From the NCBI GenBank assembly GCA_947624355.1, contig CANQKI010000006.1, forward strand, positions 1 through 47,209: a stretch of DNA of 47,209 nucleotides, in the 5' to 3' direction. Below the pieces are notes generated by a model. That model was not told where the DNA came from, did no database searches, and was given only the letters and a program-made list of their open reading frames with translations. Both the position numbers and the translations under genes were made by a program. This document shows, piece after piece, positions 9,291 to 17,266 of this stretch (positions within the stretch are counted from its first letter, which is position 1; each line of letters starts with the position of its first letter). Origin of the DNA: an uncultured Clostridia bacterium (lineage in GTDB: Bacteria > Bacillota > Clostridia > Christensenellales > Aristaeellaceae).

Positions 9291-10634
9291 GTGGAAGCCA
9301 AGGGAAGAATGAGTGAGGGGCCCATTGCCGGAAACATCCTGCGCTTTGCCTGGCCGATTCTGCTGGGCAATGTGTTTCAGCAGCTCTACAATGTGGCCGA
9401 CACGCTCATTGTGGGCAACCTGCTGGGCAACAAAGCCCTGGCCGCTGTCAGCTCCACGGGCAGCCTGGTCTTCCTGATGATCAGCCTGTTCAACGGCATT
9501 TCCCTGGGGGCGGGCGTGGTCATTTCCCGGTATTTCGGCGCACAGGAAACGAAGGAAATGCGCCTGGCCGTGCACACCGACCTTTGCTTCGGCCTGACGG
9601 CCGGCGTCCTCCTGACCGTTCTCGGCACAACGCTGACACCCAAAATCCTGGTGCTGATGGATACCCCCGAGGACGTGATGGAGCTTTCCATCGCGTACCT
9701 GCAAACCTATTACGCGGGTGCCATCGGCCTCGTTCTGTACAATACCTGCACGGGCATCATGCAGGCGGTGGGCGACAGCCGCCATCCCCTGCAGTACCTG
9801 ATGATTTCCTCCTGCCTGAACGTGGTGCTGGACATTGTGATGATCACCGTGTTCGGCCTGGGCGTCCGGGGCGCGGCCCTGGCTACCATTATCGCCCAGT
9901 TGATCAGCGCCGTTCTCTGCCTCATCCGCCTCGCCCGGGTGAAAGAGGATTACCGCATTTCCCTCCGGGAGCTTCGCTTCAATGGCGGGATCCTCAAAAC
10001 CATCCTGCGCTACGGGCTGCCTTCCGGGCTGCAGAATTCCATTATTGCCATTGCCAATGTGGTGGTGCAGTCCAATATCAATTATTTCGGTGAAATGGCC
10101 ATGGCGGGCTGCGGCGCATACAGCAAGGTGGAGGGCTTCGGCTTCCTGCCCATTACCAGCTTCACCATGGCCCTGACCACCTTTGTGGGCCAGAACCTGG
10201 GCGCGGGCGAACACGAACGGGCCAAACGCGGCGCAAAATTCGGCGTGATCTGCTGCATCCTGTCCGCCGAGGCCATCGGCCTGATCATTTTCTTTCTCGC
10301 GCCGTATTTAATCAGCGCGTTCACGGACGAAGCGGACGCCATCGCCATCGGCGTCCAGCGGGCACGCATCTGCTCGGTTTTCTATTGCCTGCTGGCGTGC
10401 AGCCACGGCCTTTCCGCCGTGCTCCGGGGCGCGGGCAAGGCCATGGTGCCTATGGTCACCATGCTGGCCTTCTGGTGCGTGATCCGGGTGACGTTCCTGA
10501 GCGTCCTTACCCCCATCCTGCAGAACGTCGCCGTGACCCATTGGGTCTACCCCTTCACCTGGAGCCTCAGCACCGTCGCCCTGCTGATCTACTATTTCAA
10601 GGCCGACTGGCTCCACGGCTTTGACCGGGGATAG
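9291..10634 (+). CDS. MATE family multidrug/metabolite efflux transporter
   Basis: A 447-residue inner-membrane antiporter of the MATE fold, expected to use a sodium or proton gradient to export cationic compounds. Family marks include LLGNVFQQLYNVADTLIVGNLLG near the N-terminus, ISLGAGVVISRYFGA around residues 72-86, and the second-half repeat GLPSGLQNSIIAIANVVVQ. About twelve helices are visible. The start is taken as GTG at 9291, eight to nine bases after AAAGGAGG. An ATG at 9309 is possible but too far from that site, and an upstream in-frame ATG at 9255 precedes it. Single-gene transcription unit. The substrate is unknown. Confidence 0.9.
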   Translation: MEAKGRMSEGPIAGNILRFAWPILLGNVFQQLYNVADTLIVGNLLGNKALAAVSSTGSLVFLMISLFNGISLGAGVVISRYFGAQETKEMRLAVHTDLCFGLTAGVLLTVLGTTLTPKILVLMDTPEDVMELSIAYLQTYYAGAIGLVLYNTCTGIMQAVGDSRHPLQYLMISSCLNVVLDIVMITVFGLGVRGAALATIIAQLISAVLCLIRLARVKEDYRISLRELRFNGGILKTILRYGLPSGLQNSIIAIANVVVQSNINYFGEMAMAGCGAYSKVEGFGFLPITSFTMALTTFVGQNLGAGEHERAKRGAKFGVICCILSAEAIGLIIFFLAPYLISAFTDEADAIAIGVQRARICSVFYCLLACSHGLSAVLRGAGKAMVPMVTMLAFWCVIRVTFLSVLTPILQNVAVTHWVYPFTWSLSTVALLIYYFKADWLHGFDRG

Positions 10635-10656
10635 TCTTTCGAGCAACGGAAGCTTT

Positions 10657-10700
10657 CTGGGGCTCTGCCCCAGTCCCTGCCAGGGGGATGATCCCCCTGG
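10657..10700 (+). repeat. REP-like two-hairpin repeat, copy 1, downstream of the MATE gene
   Basis: Hairpin 1 is CTGGGGC (10657-10663) with GCCCCAG (10667-10673) around loop TCT. Hairpin 2 is CCAGGGGGA (10680-10688) with TCCCCCTGG (10692-10700) around loop TGA. It lies 22 bp after the MATE stop in the gene's own direction and could protect or terminate the transcript, although no strong T-run follows. Confidence 0.75.
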
Positions 10701-10782
10701 ACCTCGCATTTGCGGAACATGGTCGGATTGTAAATCAAACAATGTGCCGCTGGAGCGTTTAGGGACGCGACAGCATGACGGC

Positions 10783-10909
10783 CCCAGGGCACAATGAAAA
10801 GGCAGGAAAACCTATCGGGAAAGCAAGCTTTCCCGCACGGTTTATTCTGCCTTTTCCCCGGACAGGTAGACCTGTCCGGGCTGGCGGCGTTCCGCCGCCG
10901 TGCCCTGGG
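10783..10909. other. Compact four-way-junction (cloverleaf) element
   Basis: A closing stem of ten perfect pairs (10783-10792 with 10900-10909) encloses three hairpins. The first is long and interrupted: 9 bp (10797-10805/10847-10855), 5 bp (10808-10812/10839-10843) and 8 bp (10816-10823/10828-10835). The second has 10 bp (10857-10866/10871-10880). The third has 7 bp (10883-10889/10893-10899). Linkers in the junction are only 4, 1, 2 and 0 nt. Either strand could fold, so direction is unknown. It could be a structured RNA or a DNA element able to extrude as a cruciform. It is too long for, and lacks the sequence of, a tRNA. Confidence 0.65.
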
Positions 10910-11157
10910 CCTGCGTGGGTGTTCTTCTTAACTCTCGTATACCGTAACTGAAACGTTACCCATGTTTCGCACGCAGTGAGCCGCATTTTCGTCGTTTGTA
11001 TCGGAATCAGCAAAACGATTTGCGAGCGTAACAGGAAACAAGTTGCGCTTCGCAACAATGCTCCGCACACAACAGGATACTTTGTCGTTATCCCCTCGCC
11101 GGGGCAGGGCGGCCATAGGCCGCCGCCCGGAGGGCTTGCCCTCCGGAGAAAGACAGA

Positions 11158-11205
11158 AAAAAGCCCGTTCGGGGAAGAGCTTGCTCTTCATCCGACGGGC
11201 TTTTT
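11158..11205. terminator. Rod-like hairpin with A-run and T-run, possible bidirectional terminator
   Basis: AAAAAGCCCG (11158-11167) pairs with CGGGCTTTTT (11196-11205). TCGG/CCGA extends the stem inward (11169-11172/11192-11195), and GAAGAGC/GCTCTTC (11174-11180/11183-11189) forms the tip. The A-rich left arm and T-rich right arm would allow termination in either direction. Confidence 0.6.
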
Positions 11206-11298
11206 CTGGATTTCGTGCTGCCCCCGGCGTCTTATCACGACATCCCAAAGTAGCAGTGGCATATTGTTGGAATATCACGTTCACCCCCGTTCCGCAGC

Positions 11299-11361
11299 CG
11301 CGGGTCCAGGGGGATCATCCCCCTGGCGGGTGGGTCCGGGAGGCGCGGAGCCTCCCGGGGG
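11299..11361 (-). repeat. REP-like two-hairpin repeat, copy 2, inverted relative to copy 1
   Basis: The core 11306-11326 is the exact reverse complement of 10680-10700. Read on the minus strand it is preceded by a GGGAGGC/GCCTCCC hairpin (about 11337-11355), in the same place as hairpin 1 of copy 1. It lies directly after the stop of the minus-strand acetyltransferase, so both copies have the same orientation relative to the gene they follow. Confidence 0.75.
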
Positions 11362-11368
11362 CCCTGGT

Positions 11369-12166
11369 TCAGGCTTTTACGCCCACCGTGCACAGGCTTC
11401 CCTGCAGGACAAAGCCCACCTGGGCATAGCAGCGGTTGGAGGCGGGATAATCGGCGTCGGTATAGAGGGTGGGAAGTTCGCCCCGGGCATGCAAAACCTG
11501 GCAGACGGCATAGATCATATTGGCGGCATAGCCCCGTCTGCGCAGGTCCGGCGCAGTGACAACTCCCGAAATGCACGTCAGGTTCTCCTGTGGCTCCCGG
11601 ATATGGCAGGCTGCGGCAACGCGGCCCCCGTCCTTCCATACATACAGCCGCCCGGCAGAAATATGCTGCAGCGCGTTCTGCCGCGCCCGCTCTTCCGCGT
11701 CCGTATCCTGGCCGATTTCCCGGTAAAAAGTTGCCCACAGGGCTGTCACGGCGTCCAGATCCTCTTCCCCGGCCAAGGCCAATTGGCCGCCGGGATGCTT
11801 TGCGGGCGGAATGGGCGCCGGGCAGGAATAGGCGTACAAATTGGCCAGGATTTCCAGGCCGGGCTCATTTTTCATCATGATTTCGGCCAATGGATGCTTC
11901 ACGTTATAGCACATGGGCGGCACGGGCGGGAACGCCTGCCGCAAGATACGCCAGGCCTCCGTCAGTTCCGCTGCGGACGCATCTTCCGGCGTCCAGACCC
12001 AGGTGGGATAGACTTCGCTGGACTGCACGATCAGCAGCCGCCGATGATCAGTCATGATCCGGCGGCAGGGGTCCTGCACAATCCTGGCGGCCACGGAAAA
12101 GGTAAAGCGGTCGTCCTTTAATAAACAAGCCGCCTCAGGCAGGGCGGCGTTTTCCAGAAAATCCAT
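11369..12166 (-). CDS. GNAT-family acetyltransferase
   Basis: 265 residues with a C-terminal GNAT fold. The acetyl-CoA loop is recognisable in GVVTAPDLRRRGYAANMIYA (RRRGYA is the Q/R-x-x-G-x-A signature), followed by YPASNRCYAQVGFVLQG, the typical final strand pair with an asparagine in the active-site region. The N-terminal half is divergent, as in FR47-type GNATs, and gives no hint of the acceptor. The start at 12166 is set by AAAGGGGG seven bases upstream; a longer in-frame start at 12208 lies inside the preceding gene. It follows that gene by 13 bp and probably shares its promoter. Confidence 0.82.
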   Translation of the reverse strand: MDFLENAALPEAACLLKDDRFTFSVAARIVQDPCRRIMTDHRRLLIVQSSEVYPTWVWTPEDASAAELTEAWRILRQAFPPVPPMCYNVKHPLAEIMMKNEPGLEILANLYAYSCPAPIPPAKHPGGQLALAGEEDLDAVTALWATFYREIGQDTDAEERARQNALQHISAGRLYVWKDGGRVAAACHIREPQENLTCISGVVTAPDLRRRGYAANMIYAVCQVLHARGELPTLYTDADYPASNRCYAQVGFVLQGSLCTVGVKA

Positions 12167-12179
12167 AATATTTCCCCCT

Positions 12180-12653
12180 TTAATCCAGCCGCACCCTGCT
12201 GCGGGCATAAATCAGCGAGGTCTTGTAATCACTGCGGATGGTATAAAGGTAGCCGTCGTCCCTGACGCCGTTGGGACGGGTCACCTTGTAATGGCGAAGC
12301 TGATAGCAGGCCCGGGACTGCAGAATGGGCACATCCTCCGCCAGCAGCATAGCCAGGGCCCGGGTCCGCTCCCGGTCGAGAGGGCGGTAATCCCAATCCT
12401 CCAGAATAAATTCGCACATCCGGCCCGCCGGACGCACGCCGTAGAAAATCACACGGTTCCGCTCCACCCGAAGCCGGTCGATATCGTGCTCCCGGGCATA
12501 CTGCACCATGGGGAAGAGGTCGTAATACAGAGCGCTGGTGCGCATCCGCTCCACCCGGAGCAGGTCATGCTGCCGCCGCCGTTCATCCACGATCAGCAGA
12601 ACAAAGGCCGAAAGCAGCAGCGCGCCGCACAAAATGAGCGCCCAGTTCTCCAC
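12180..12653 (-). CDS. Hypothetical single-pass membrane protein
   Basis: 157 residues, family not recognised. One N-terminal membrane helix (about residues 4-20, WALILCGALLLSAFVLLIV) is followed by an Arg-rich soluble domain with many Arg/Tyr/Asp residues and no known catalytic motif. The predicted start is GTG at 12653, preceded by AAGGGGG at a suitable distance. A good promoter lies 35 bp upstream. Coding character is supported by the promoter, the ribosome-binding site and the close spacing to the acetyltransferase gene. The soluble domain is probably cytoplasmic (basic residues follow the helix), but I cannot propose a function. Confidence 0.7.
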   Translation of the reverse strand: MENWALILCGALLLSAFVLLIVDERRRQHDLLRVERMRTSALYYDLFPMVQYAREHDIDRLRVERNRVIFYGVRPAGRMCEFILEDWDYRPLDRERTRALAMLLAEDVPILQSRACYQLRHYKVTRPNGVRDDGYLYTIRSDYKTSLIYARSRVRLD

Positions 12654-12687
12654 CCCGCGTGTCCCCCTTTTCTACAACATATGGTGT

Positions 12688-12716
12688 ATTTTACCATTAT
12701 TCGACCACTATTGCAA
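12688..12716 (-). promoter_or_regulatory. Promoter of the hypothetical membrane protein-acetyltransferase pair
   Basis: On the minus strand TTGCAA (12716-12711) is followed after exactly 17 bp by TAAAAT (12693-12688). Confidence 0.7.
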
Positions 12717-12759
12717 GGGAATTTGCGGGAATGTGAGAGAATTGTAACAATTTTGCGCG

Positions 12760-12788
12760 AAAAAAAGGCCCCGGATTTACTCGGGACC
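12760..12788 (-). terminator. Rho-independent terminator after the DUF1508-small protein pair
   Basis: On the minus strand GGTCCCG pairs with CGGGGCC (one G-T pair) and is followed by seven T residues, just downstream of the stop at 12800. Confidence 0.8.
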
Positions 12789-12799
12789 TCTCATTTGCT

Positions 12800-13018
12800 T
12801 CAGAAGATTTTCTTCAGTTTATCCAGCGCGCCGCTCAGCTGGCTGCCCGCCAGCGCGGCCTTCACGCCATCCACGATCTTTTTGATGGTATCGTCCGGCA
12901 GATCGACGCCCAGCAGCTTTTCCACGGCCTTGATGGGATCCTTTTTGAAATCCTCGGCCAGGGTCTTGTCGTTCTGGAGCTTTTTGACGATTTCCTCGAT
13001 TTGCGCTTTGATGTCCAC
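12800..13018 (-). CDS. Conserved-looking small helical protein of unknown function (72 aa)
   Basis: A short acidic/lysine-rich protein without Cys, signal or membrane segment. The core reads FKKDPIKAVEKLLGVDLPDDTIKKIVDGVKAAL. That pattern, a helix, a Gly-Val-Asp-Leu-Pro turn and a second helix, recalls small Firmicutes proteins of unknown role and, loosely, leader regions of ribosomally made peptides. No modification enzyme or transporter lies nearby, so a peptide-natural-product role is not supported. The gene starts 4 bp after the DUF1508 gene, shares its promoter and ends before a clean terminator, which supports real expression. Confidence 0.7.
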   Translation of the reverse strand: MDIKAQIEEIVKKLQNDKTLAEDFKKDPIKAVEKLLGVDLPDDTIKKIVDGVKAALAGSQLSGALDKLKKIF

Positions 13019-13021
13019 GGC

Positions 13022-13393
13022 TTATTCCTCCTCCGCAACGGCGGCCCCCGGCGCGTTCTTCCGCACCGATTCAATGCCGTTCAGGCAACTGGCCATGGCC
13101 TTATAGCCCTCGCTGACAGCGATGATCTGGCCGTTGGTTGCCTTGAGGCGGAAGCGGAATTCACCCGCCTTGTCGGCGTAGATTTCAAACTTGGGATGCT
13201 TTTCCCGGGCGTAATCGGGCGCCGTCTGGTCCTCCACATTGGCGACGGGCGCATTGCGCTGCACGCTGGCGATTCCGTTGCGGCAGGCAACATCGGTGGA
13301 ATACACCTGGCTGGAAGCGATAACTTCACCGTTGCCGGCCTTCAGATCGAATTTGACGCCCGCGCCGGTGTGCTTGATGACAAACTTGCCCAT
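13022..13393 (-). CDS. DUF1508 (YegP-like) tandem-repeat protein
   Basis: 123 residues made of two DUF1508 repeats. Repeat 1 has FDLKAGNGEVIASSQVYS followed by NGIASVQRNAP. Repeat 2 has FRLKATNGQIIAVSEGY followed by NGIESVRKNAP. In this family each repeat forms a small beta-sheet plus helix; the biological role is unknown. The start at 13393 (MGKFVIKH) follows AGGAGG by about ten bases; an in-frame codon at 13450 is upstream of the promoter elements and is rejected. It is first in a two-gene unit with the 72-residue protein. Confidence 0.9.
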   Translation of the reverse strand: MGKFVIKHTGAGVKFDLKAGNGEVIASSQVYSTDVACRNGIASVQRNAPVANVEDQTAPDYAREKHPKFEIYADKAGEFRFRLKATNGQIIAVSEGYKAMASCLNGIESVRKNAPGAAVAEEE

Positions 13394-13421
13394 GAGGGAA
13401 TCTCCTCCTTTGTTTTTTTCC

Positions 13422-13450
13422 ATTATACGACGGATTTCCCAAAATAGCAA
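13422..13450 (-). promoter_or_regulatory. Strong promoter of the DUF1508 gene
   Basis: On the minus strand TTGCTA (13450-13445), 17 bp, then a perfect TATAAT (13427-13422). The start codon lies 29 bp downstream. Confidence 0.8.
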
Positions 13451-13482
13451 GCAAAAAATGCAAAATTTGGTTTAATTCTGCC

Positions 13483-15483
13483 CTAATTCATGGCAATCTG
13501 ATCCATAACTTTAGCAAAAGCGGCCTTGGCGCTGCGCTGCACAGCTTCCCATTCGTCCTCATAGCCCGGCCGACGGATTTTTTTGAGGCAGGCCGTGGTT
13601 TCCTCCAGCAGCGCCACATCCGCCCCCAGCGCCATGCCGGGAAGCAATGTATCCCCATGTTGGCGGGTGCCCAGGAAATCCCCCGGGCCACGAAGCTCCA
13701 GGTCCTTCCGAGCAATGGCAAAGCCGTCGTTGGTCTGGCACAGGGTTTTCAGGCGCTCGTTGGGTTCGGCCATGAGGAAGCACCAGCTTTCATCCGCTCC
13801 CCTGCCCACCCTGCCCCGCAATTGGTGCAGCTGGGACAGGCCGAACCGGTCGGCGTTCTCGATCACCATCACGGTGGCAGAGGGCACGTTGACCCCCACC
13901 TCGATCACCGTGGTGGCCACCAGCACATCGATTTCCCCCGCGGCAAAACTGCGGATGGTTTTCTCTTTTTCCTCCGCCGCCTGGCTGCCATAAGTGAGCC
14001 CCAGGCGCAGGGAGGAAAGGGGACCGCTGCACAGTTCGGCGTACACCGTCTCCGCGCTGCTGACGTCCATTGCCTCGCTTTCCTCCACCAAGGGGCACAC
14101 GATATAGCACTGCCGCCCCTGTGCAGCTTCCGCCAAAATGAACCGGTAGAGCCCTTCCCGCTTTTCCTCGGGCACGATGCGGGTTTTGACCGGGGTGCGG
14201 CCAGGGGGCAGCTCGTCCACCACGGAAAGCTCCAGATCGCCGTACAGCACCAGCGCCAGGGTGCGGGGAATGGGCGTGGCGGACAGCACCAGTTCGTTGG
14301 GGGCCTTTTCCGCCTTTCGGGAAAGCAGCCGCCGCTGGCGCACGCCGAAACGGTGCTGCTCGTCGGTAATGACCAGGCCCAGGTTTCCGTATACGACGTC
14401 CTCCGAAATGAGGGCGTGGGTGCCGATCACCGCCTGCCATTCTCCGGAGCGGATGGCCGCCAGGGCTTCCCGCCGCTCCTTCGCCTTCATGCCGCCCACC
14501 AGCAGCCCGCAACGGACACCCAGGGGTTCCAGGATGCGTTTTGCGCTTTCCAGGTGCTGGTGTGCCAGAATCTCCGTGGGGGCCATGAGAGCGCTCTGAA
14601 AGCCGCCCTGGGCTGCCAGAAAGATTGCCCCGAAGGCCAGCGCCGTTTTGCCGCAGCCCACGTCCCCCTGCACCATGCGGCCCATGGCGGCGGAGGACGC
14701 CAGATCCCCCGCGATTTCCTCCAGCACCCTTTTCTGCGCCCCGGTCGGCGGGAAGGGCAGGGACTGCCAGTAGCGCCCGCACGCATCCGCCGCCACGGGA
14801 ATGCGCACGCCCTCCTTCCGTTCCCCCCGCAGGGAAGCGGCCGCCGCCTGATAGAGCAGCAGCCCCTCAAAGGACAGGCGGCGGAGAGCGATGGCCAGGT
14901 TTTCCCGGCTGTCCGGAAAATGGGCCTGGCGGATGGCAAAATTCCGCTCGCACAGATGATGACGGATGCGGAGGAAATCGGGCAGGGTTTCGGGGCAGCA
15001 ATCCTCCAATTGGGTCAGGGCCTGGCGCATGAGTTCCCGCATCACTTTCGGCGGAATGCCCCCCAGGGCACGGTACACGGGCAGAATGCCCCGCTCCTGC
15101 ACCCGGATGGGGGACGCCATGCGGAGGCGGCCCTGCTTATCCCGGTCCACCCGGCCGTAAAGGGTCAGCTCGGTTTCCGCCGTGATCTGCTGCTGCATCC
15201 AGGGCTGGTTGAACCAGACGATGGGCAGGCTGCCCGTTTCGTCGCACAGGCGCAGGGTCACGGAGGTGAGTCCCTTAAAGCGGCTCAGCCGGGGCGCGGC
15301 CTTGGGAAAACCGCACACGCAAATTTCGCCCCCGGGGACGGCTTCCCCCAGGGGCGTAATCGTGGTCGTATCCTGATAGCGGACGGGCAGGGTCAGCAAA
15401 AGATCGGTCAGGGTGAAAATCCCCGCCTTATGCAGCGCTTCCAGCCGCGCCTTGCCCAGGCCCTTCAAATCAGTCAGCAGCAT
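13483..15483 (-). CDS. recG: ATP-dependent DNA helicase RecG
   Basis: A 666-residue helicase that remodels stalled replication forks and Holliday-type junctions. The N-terminal wedge/OB region opens with LLTDLKGLGKARLEALHKAGI, the RecG helix-hairpin-helix. Walker A is GDVGCGKT, the DEAD-like box is DEQH in VITDEQHRFGVRQR, motif III is SATPIPRT, and motif VI sits in QLRGRVGRG. Length and motif order match the family. The start codon lies only 6 bp after the amylase stop and has no clear Shine-Dalgarno, so translation may depend on coupling to that gene. Usual recG neighbours in Gram-positives (rsmD, coaD, rpmB) are not here. Confidence 0.95.
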   Translation of the reverse strand: MLLTDLKGLGKARLEALHKAGIFTLTDLLLTLPVRYQDTTTITPLGEAVPGGEICVCGFPKAAPRLSRFKGLTSVTLRLCDETGSLPIVWFNQPWMQQQITAETELTLYGRVDRDKQGRLRMASPIRVQERGILPVYRALGGIPPKVMRELMRQALTQLEDCCPETLPDFLRIRHHLCERNFAIRQAHFPDSRENLAIALRRLSFEGLLLYQAAAASLRGERKEGVRIPVAADACGRYWQSLPFPPTGAQKRVLEEIAGDLASSAAMGRMVQGDVGCGKTALAFGAIFLAAQGGFQSALMAPTEILAHQHLESAKRILEPLGVRCGLLVGGMKAKERREALAAIRSGEWQAVIGTHALISEDVVYGNLGLVITDEQHRFGVRQRRLLSRKAEKAPNELVLSATPIPRTLALVLYGDLELSVVDELPPGRTPVKTRIVPEEKREGLYRFILAEAAQGRQCYIVCPLVEESEAMDVSSAETVYAELCSGPLSSLRLGLTYGSQAAEEKEKTIRSFAAGEIDVLVATTVIEVGVNVPSATVMVIENADRFGLSQLHQLRGRVGRGADESWCFLMAEPNERLKTLCQTNDGFAIARKDLELRGPGDFLGTRQHGDTLLPGMALGADVALLEETTACLKKIRRPGYEDEWEAVQRSAKAAFAKVMDQIAMN

Positions 15484-15489
15484 GTTCTT

Positions 15490-17241
15490 TTACCGGTGAA
15501 TGGTGATCCGCACCCGCTCGTCCTCTGCCGGCGCGCCGAACACATCCAGTCCGCCGTGGTTATCCCGGATAATGACGAGGGTGTCGGCGTCGGGGGCCTC
15601 CACGGAAAGATGCCCCGTCTGCATGGCCCGGCTGGCCCGGCGCTTCTGCAGGATTTTCCGGATGGCTGCCTGGAGCACCTGATCCTCCTCCCCCCAGGGG
15701 AAGGGGCCGCGGCAGAAGGGGTCGGAGCCCCCCTGCATCCCCGCTTCGTCCCCGTAATAAATGCAGGGAATGCCGGGCAGGGCGCACAAAAGCTCGATCA
15801 TCTTCACGTACCGGTCCCGGCCCAGGGCGTATTCCTCTTCGGTCAGCCGCTTGCCCCGGCGTTCCGCGGGGGGCAGTTCGTCCCAGGTGCGGCCGCAGAG
15901 CACGTTGATGGCCCGGGCCCGGTCATGGCTGCCGGCCAGGTTCATGAGGGCGTAATAGAAGGGGGCCGGGTAATTTTCCTGCTGGCTCATAATGAGCCGG
16001 CGCAGGGCAAAGGCATCCGTCTTCCCGGTCAGGAAACCGATGGCCGCCTCCCGGAGGGGATAATTCATCACGCTGTCCAGAGTGTCCCCCTGGCAATAGC
16101 AGCGCATTTCGCCGTATGCCACCTTATGGCTGGCGTCCTCCCACACTTCGCCCAGCACCACGTTGTCCTCCCCCTCGGCCTTGACGGCGGTGCGCAGGCG
16201 GCGGAGGTATTCCATAGGCAGCTCGTCCGCCACATCCAGCCGCCAGCCGGAGGAACCCTCCCGGATCCAGCGGGGTACGATGCCGTCCTTCCCCAGGGTG
16301 AATTCCTGATAGCTGGGATCCCGTTTATTGATTTCGGGCAGGGTGTGGAACCCCCACCAGCAGCGATAGGTGTCCGGGTAGCGCAGAAAGGTGTACCAGG
16401 GGAAATAGGGGGACTTCGTGGACTGGCACGCCCCCACCGTTTCGTACCGGCCATAGCGGTTGAAATACACGCTGTCCTCTCCCGTGTGGCTGAACACGCC
16501 GTCCAGGATCACCCGAATGCCGTGGGCCTTCGCCGCGCCGCACAAGGCGGCAAAATCTCCGTTTTCCCCCAGCAGGGGATCGATTTTTTCATAATCGGCA
16601 GTATCGTAACGGTGGTTGGAGCGGGCCATGAAAATGGGGTTCAGATACAAAACCGTCACACCCAGCTTTTCCAGATAGGGCAGCTTTTCGGCAATACCCT
16701 GAAGGTCGCCGCCGAAAAAGTCCCGGGCGCAGTTATCGTCCATGCCCTCTGGCATGAGAATGGGTTCGTCCTTCCAGTCCTCGTGGAAATAGATTTCCTC
16801 CCGCCGGGGCCTTTCCCGGCCGCTGCGGGCAAACCGATCGGGGAACACCTGGTACATCACGCCCTGCTTCATCCAGTCCGGCGTCTGGTACGCGGCGTCG
16901 TACACCGTGATCTGCCAGGCCCGGGGATGATCGGATACGTACCCAAGGCCCCCCATGCCGTCCTCGGGCGCGCCGTAACAGAGAAAATCGCCGTCCTGGT
17001 TTTCCACCCGGAAATCGTACCAGCACAGCACCGGCACTTCGGGCATCTGCACGTCGGCGGAAAACCAGTTGCCCGCCTCCCGCTGCATGGGCACCCATTT
17101 TTCGCTGCCGTCATAAAAGCGCACGAAGGCGCTGCGGTATTCCTGATCCGCCCGGATGCGCAGCGACACATGGGAGGAACATTTGGCCGCCCCCAGGGGC
17201 ATGCGGCACAGGGCGTTCTGTGAATTATGGTAGAGGTTCAT
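15490..17241 (-). CDS. GH13 alpha-amylase family enzyme, neopullulanase/cyclomaltodextrinase-like, cytoplasmic
   Basis: 583 residues, no signal peptide, so it likely acts on imported malto-oligosaccharides. An N-terminal beta-sandwich resembling the neopullulanase N-domain (about 1-120) precedes the catalytic barrel, which begins near MYQVFPDRFA. Conserved GH13 regions are visible: VILDGVFSHTG (region I), GWRLDVADEL with the nucleophile Asp near 336, LGEVWED with the acid/base Glu near 365, and GSHDRAR with the transition-state Asp near 440. PGIPCIYYGDEAGMQGG follows. The start is ATG 17241; another ATG at 17250 overlaps the AGAAAGGA ribosome-binding site. The leader upstream carries the hairpin array described separately. 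No alpha-glucan transporter adjoins it. Confidence 0.9.
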   Translation of the reverse strand: MNLYHNSQNALCRMPLGAAKCSSHVSLRIRADQEYRSAFVRFYDGSEKWVPMQREAGNWFSADVQMPEVPVLCWYDFRVENQDGDFLCYGAPEDGMGGLGYVSDHPRAWQITVYDAAYQTPDWMKQGVMYQVFPDRFARSGRERPRREEIYFHEDWKDEPILMPEGMDDNCARDFFGGDLQGIAEKLPYLEKLGVTVLYLNPIFMARSNHRYDTADYEKIDPLLGENGDFAALCGAAKAHGIRVILDGVFSHTGEDSVYFNRYGRYETVGACQSTKSPYFPWYTFLRYPDTYRCWWGFHTLPEINKRDPSYQEFTLGKDGIVPRWIREGSSGWRLDVADELPMEYLRRLRTAVKAEGEDNVVLGEVWEDASHKVAYGEMRCYCQGDTLDSVMNYPLREAAIGFLTGKTDAFALRRLIMSQQENYPAPFYYALMNLAGSHDRARAINVLCGRTWDELPPAERRGKRLTEEEYALGRDRYVKMIELLCALPGIPCIYYGDEAGMQGGSDPFCRGPFPWGEEDQVLQAAIRKILQKRRASRAMQTGHLSVEAPDADTLVIIRDNHGGLDVFGAPAEDERVRITIHR

Positions 17242-17266
17242 GCTCGCCATCCTTTCTGGACAATAG

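Larger units (their letters stand above)
10635..11368. repeat. Hairpin-rich intergenic island between two convergent genes
   Basis: This 734-bp stretch has no reading frame with the coding character of its neighbours but holds about a dozen perfect or near-perfect inverted repeats. They include 10657-10673, 10680-10700, the cloverleaf 10783-10909, CTGCGTG (10911-10917) with 10970-10976, GTAAC/GTTAC (10944-10959), GTTGCG/CGCAAC (11042-11056), GGCGGCC/GGCCGCC (11108-11124), a 9-bp stem at 11127-11146, the rod 11158-11205, and 11306-11326. Both flanking genes point into it. Short open frames across it shift between hairpins and I do not call them genes. It is probably a cluster of REP-like or miniature mobile elements, or a structured RNA. 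Confidence 0.7.

Noticed and set aside
10783-10909. The cloverleaf as a tRNA or tmRNA
   Set aside because: Arm lengths, missing T-loop sequence, missing CCA-type acceptor and total length do not fit.
10759-11284. Minus-strand frames of 103 and 118 codons, and a plus frame from 10976, inside the hairpin island
   Set aside because: They read straight through perfect palindromes, have no ribosome-binding site and mixed composition. Better explained as structured DNA than as proteins.
13657-17223. An 1188-codon plus-strand open frame opposite recG and the amylase
   Set aside because: Antisense to two genes with intact catalytic motifs. Its composition is Gly/His/Pro/Gln-rich and it lacks a ribosome-binding site.
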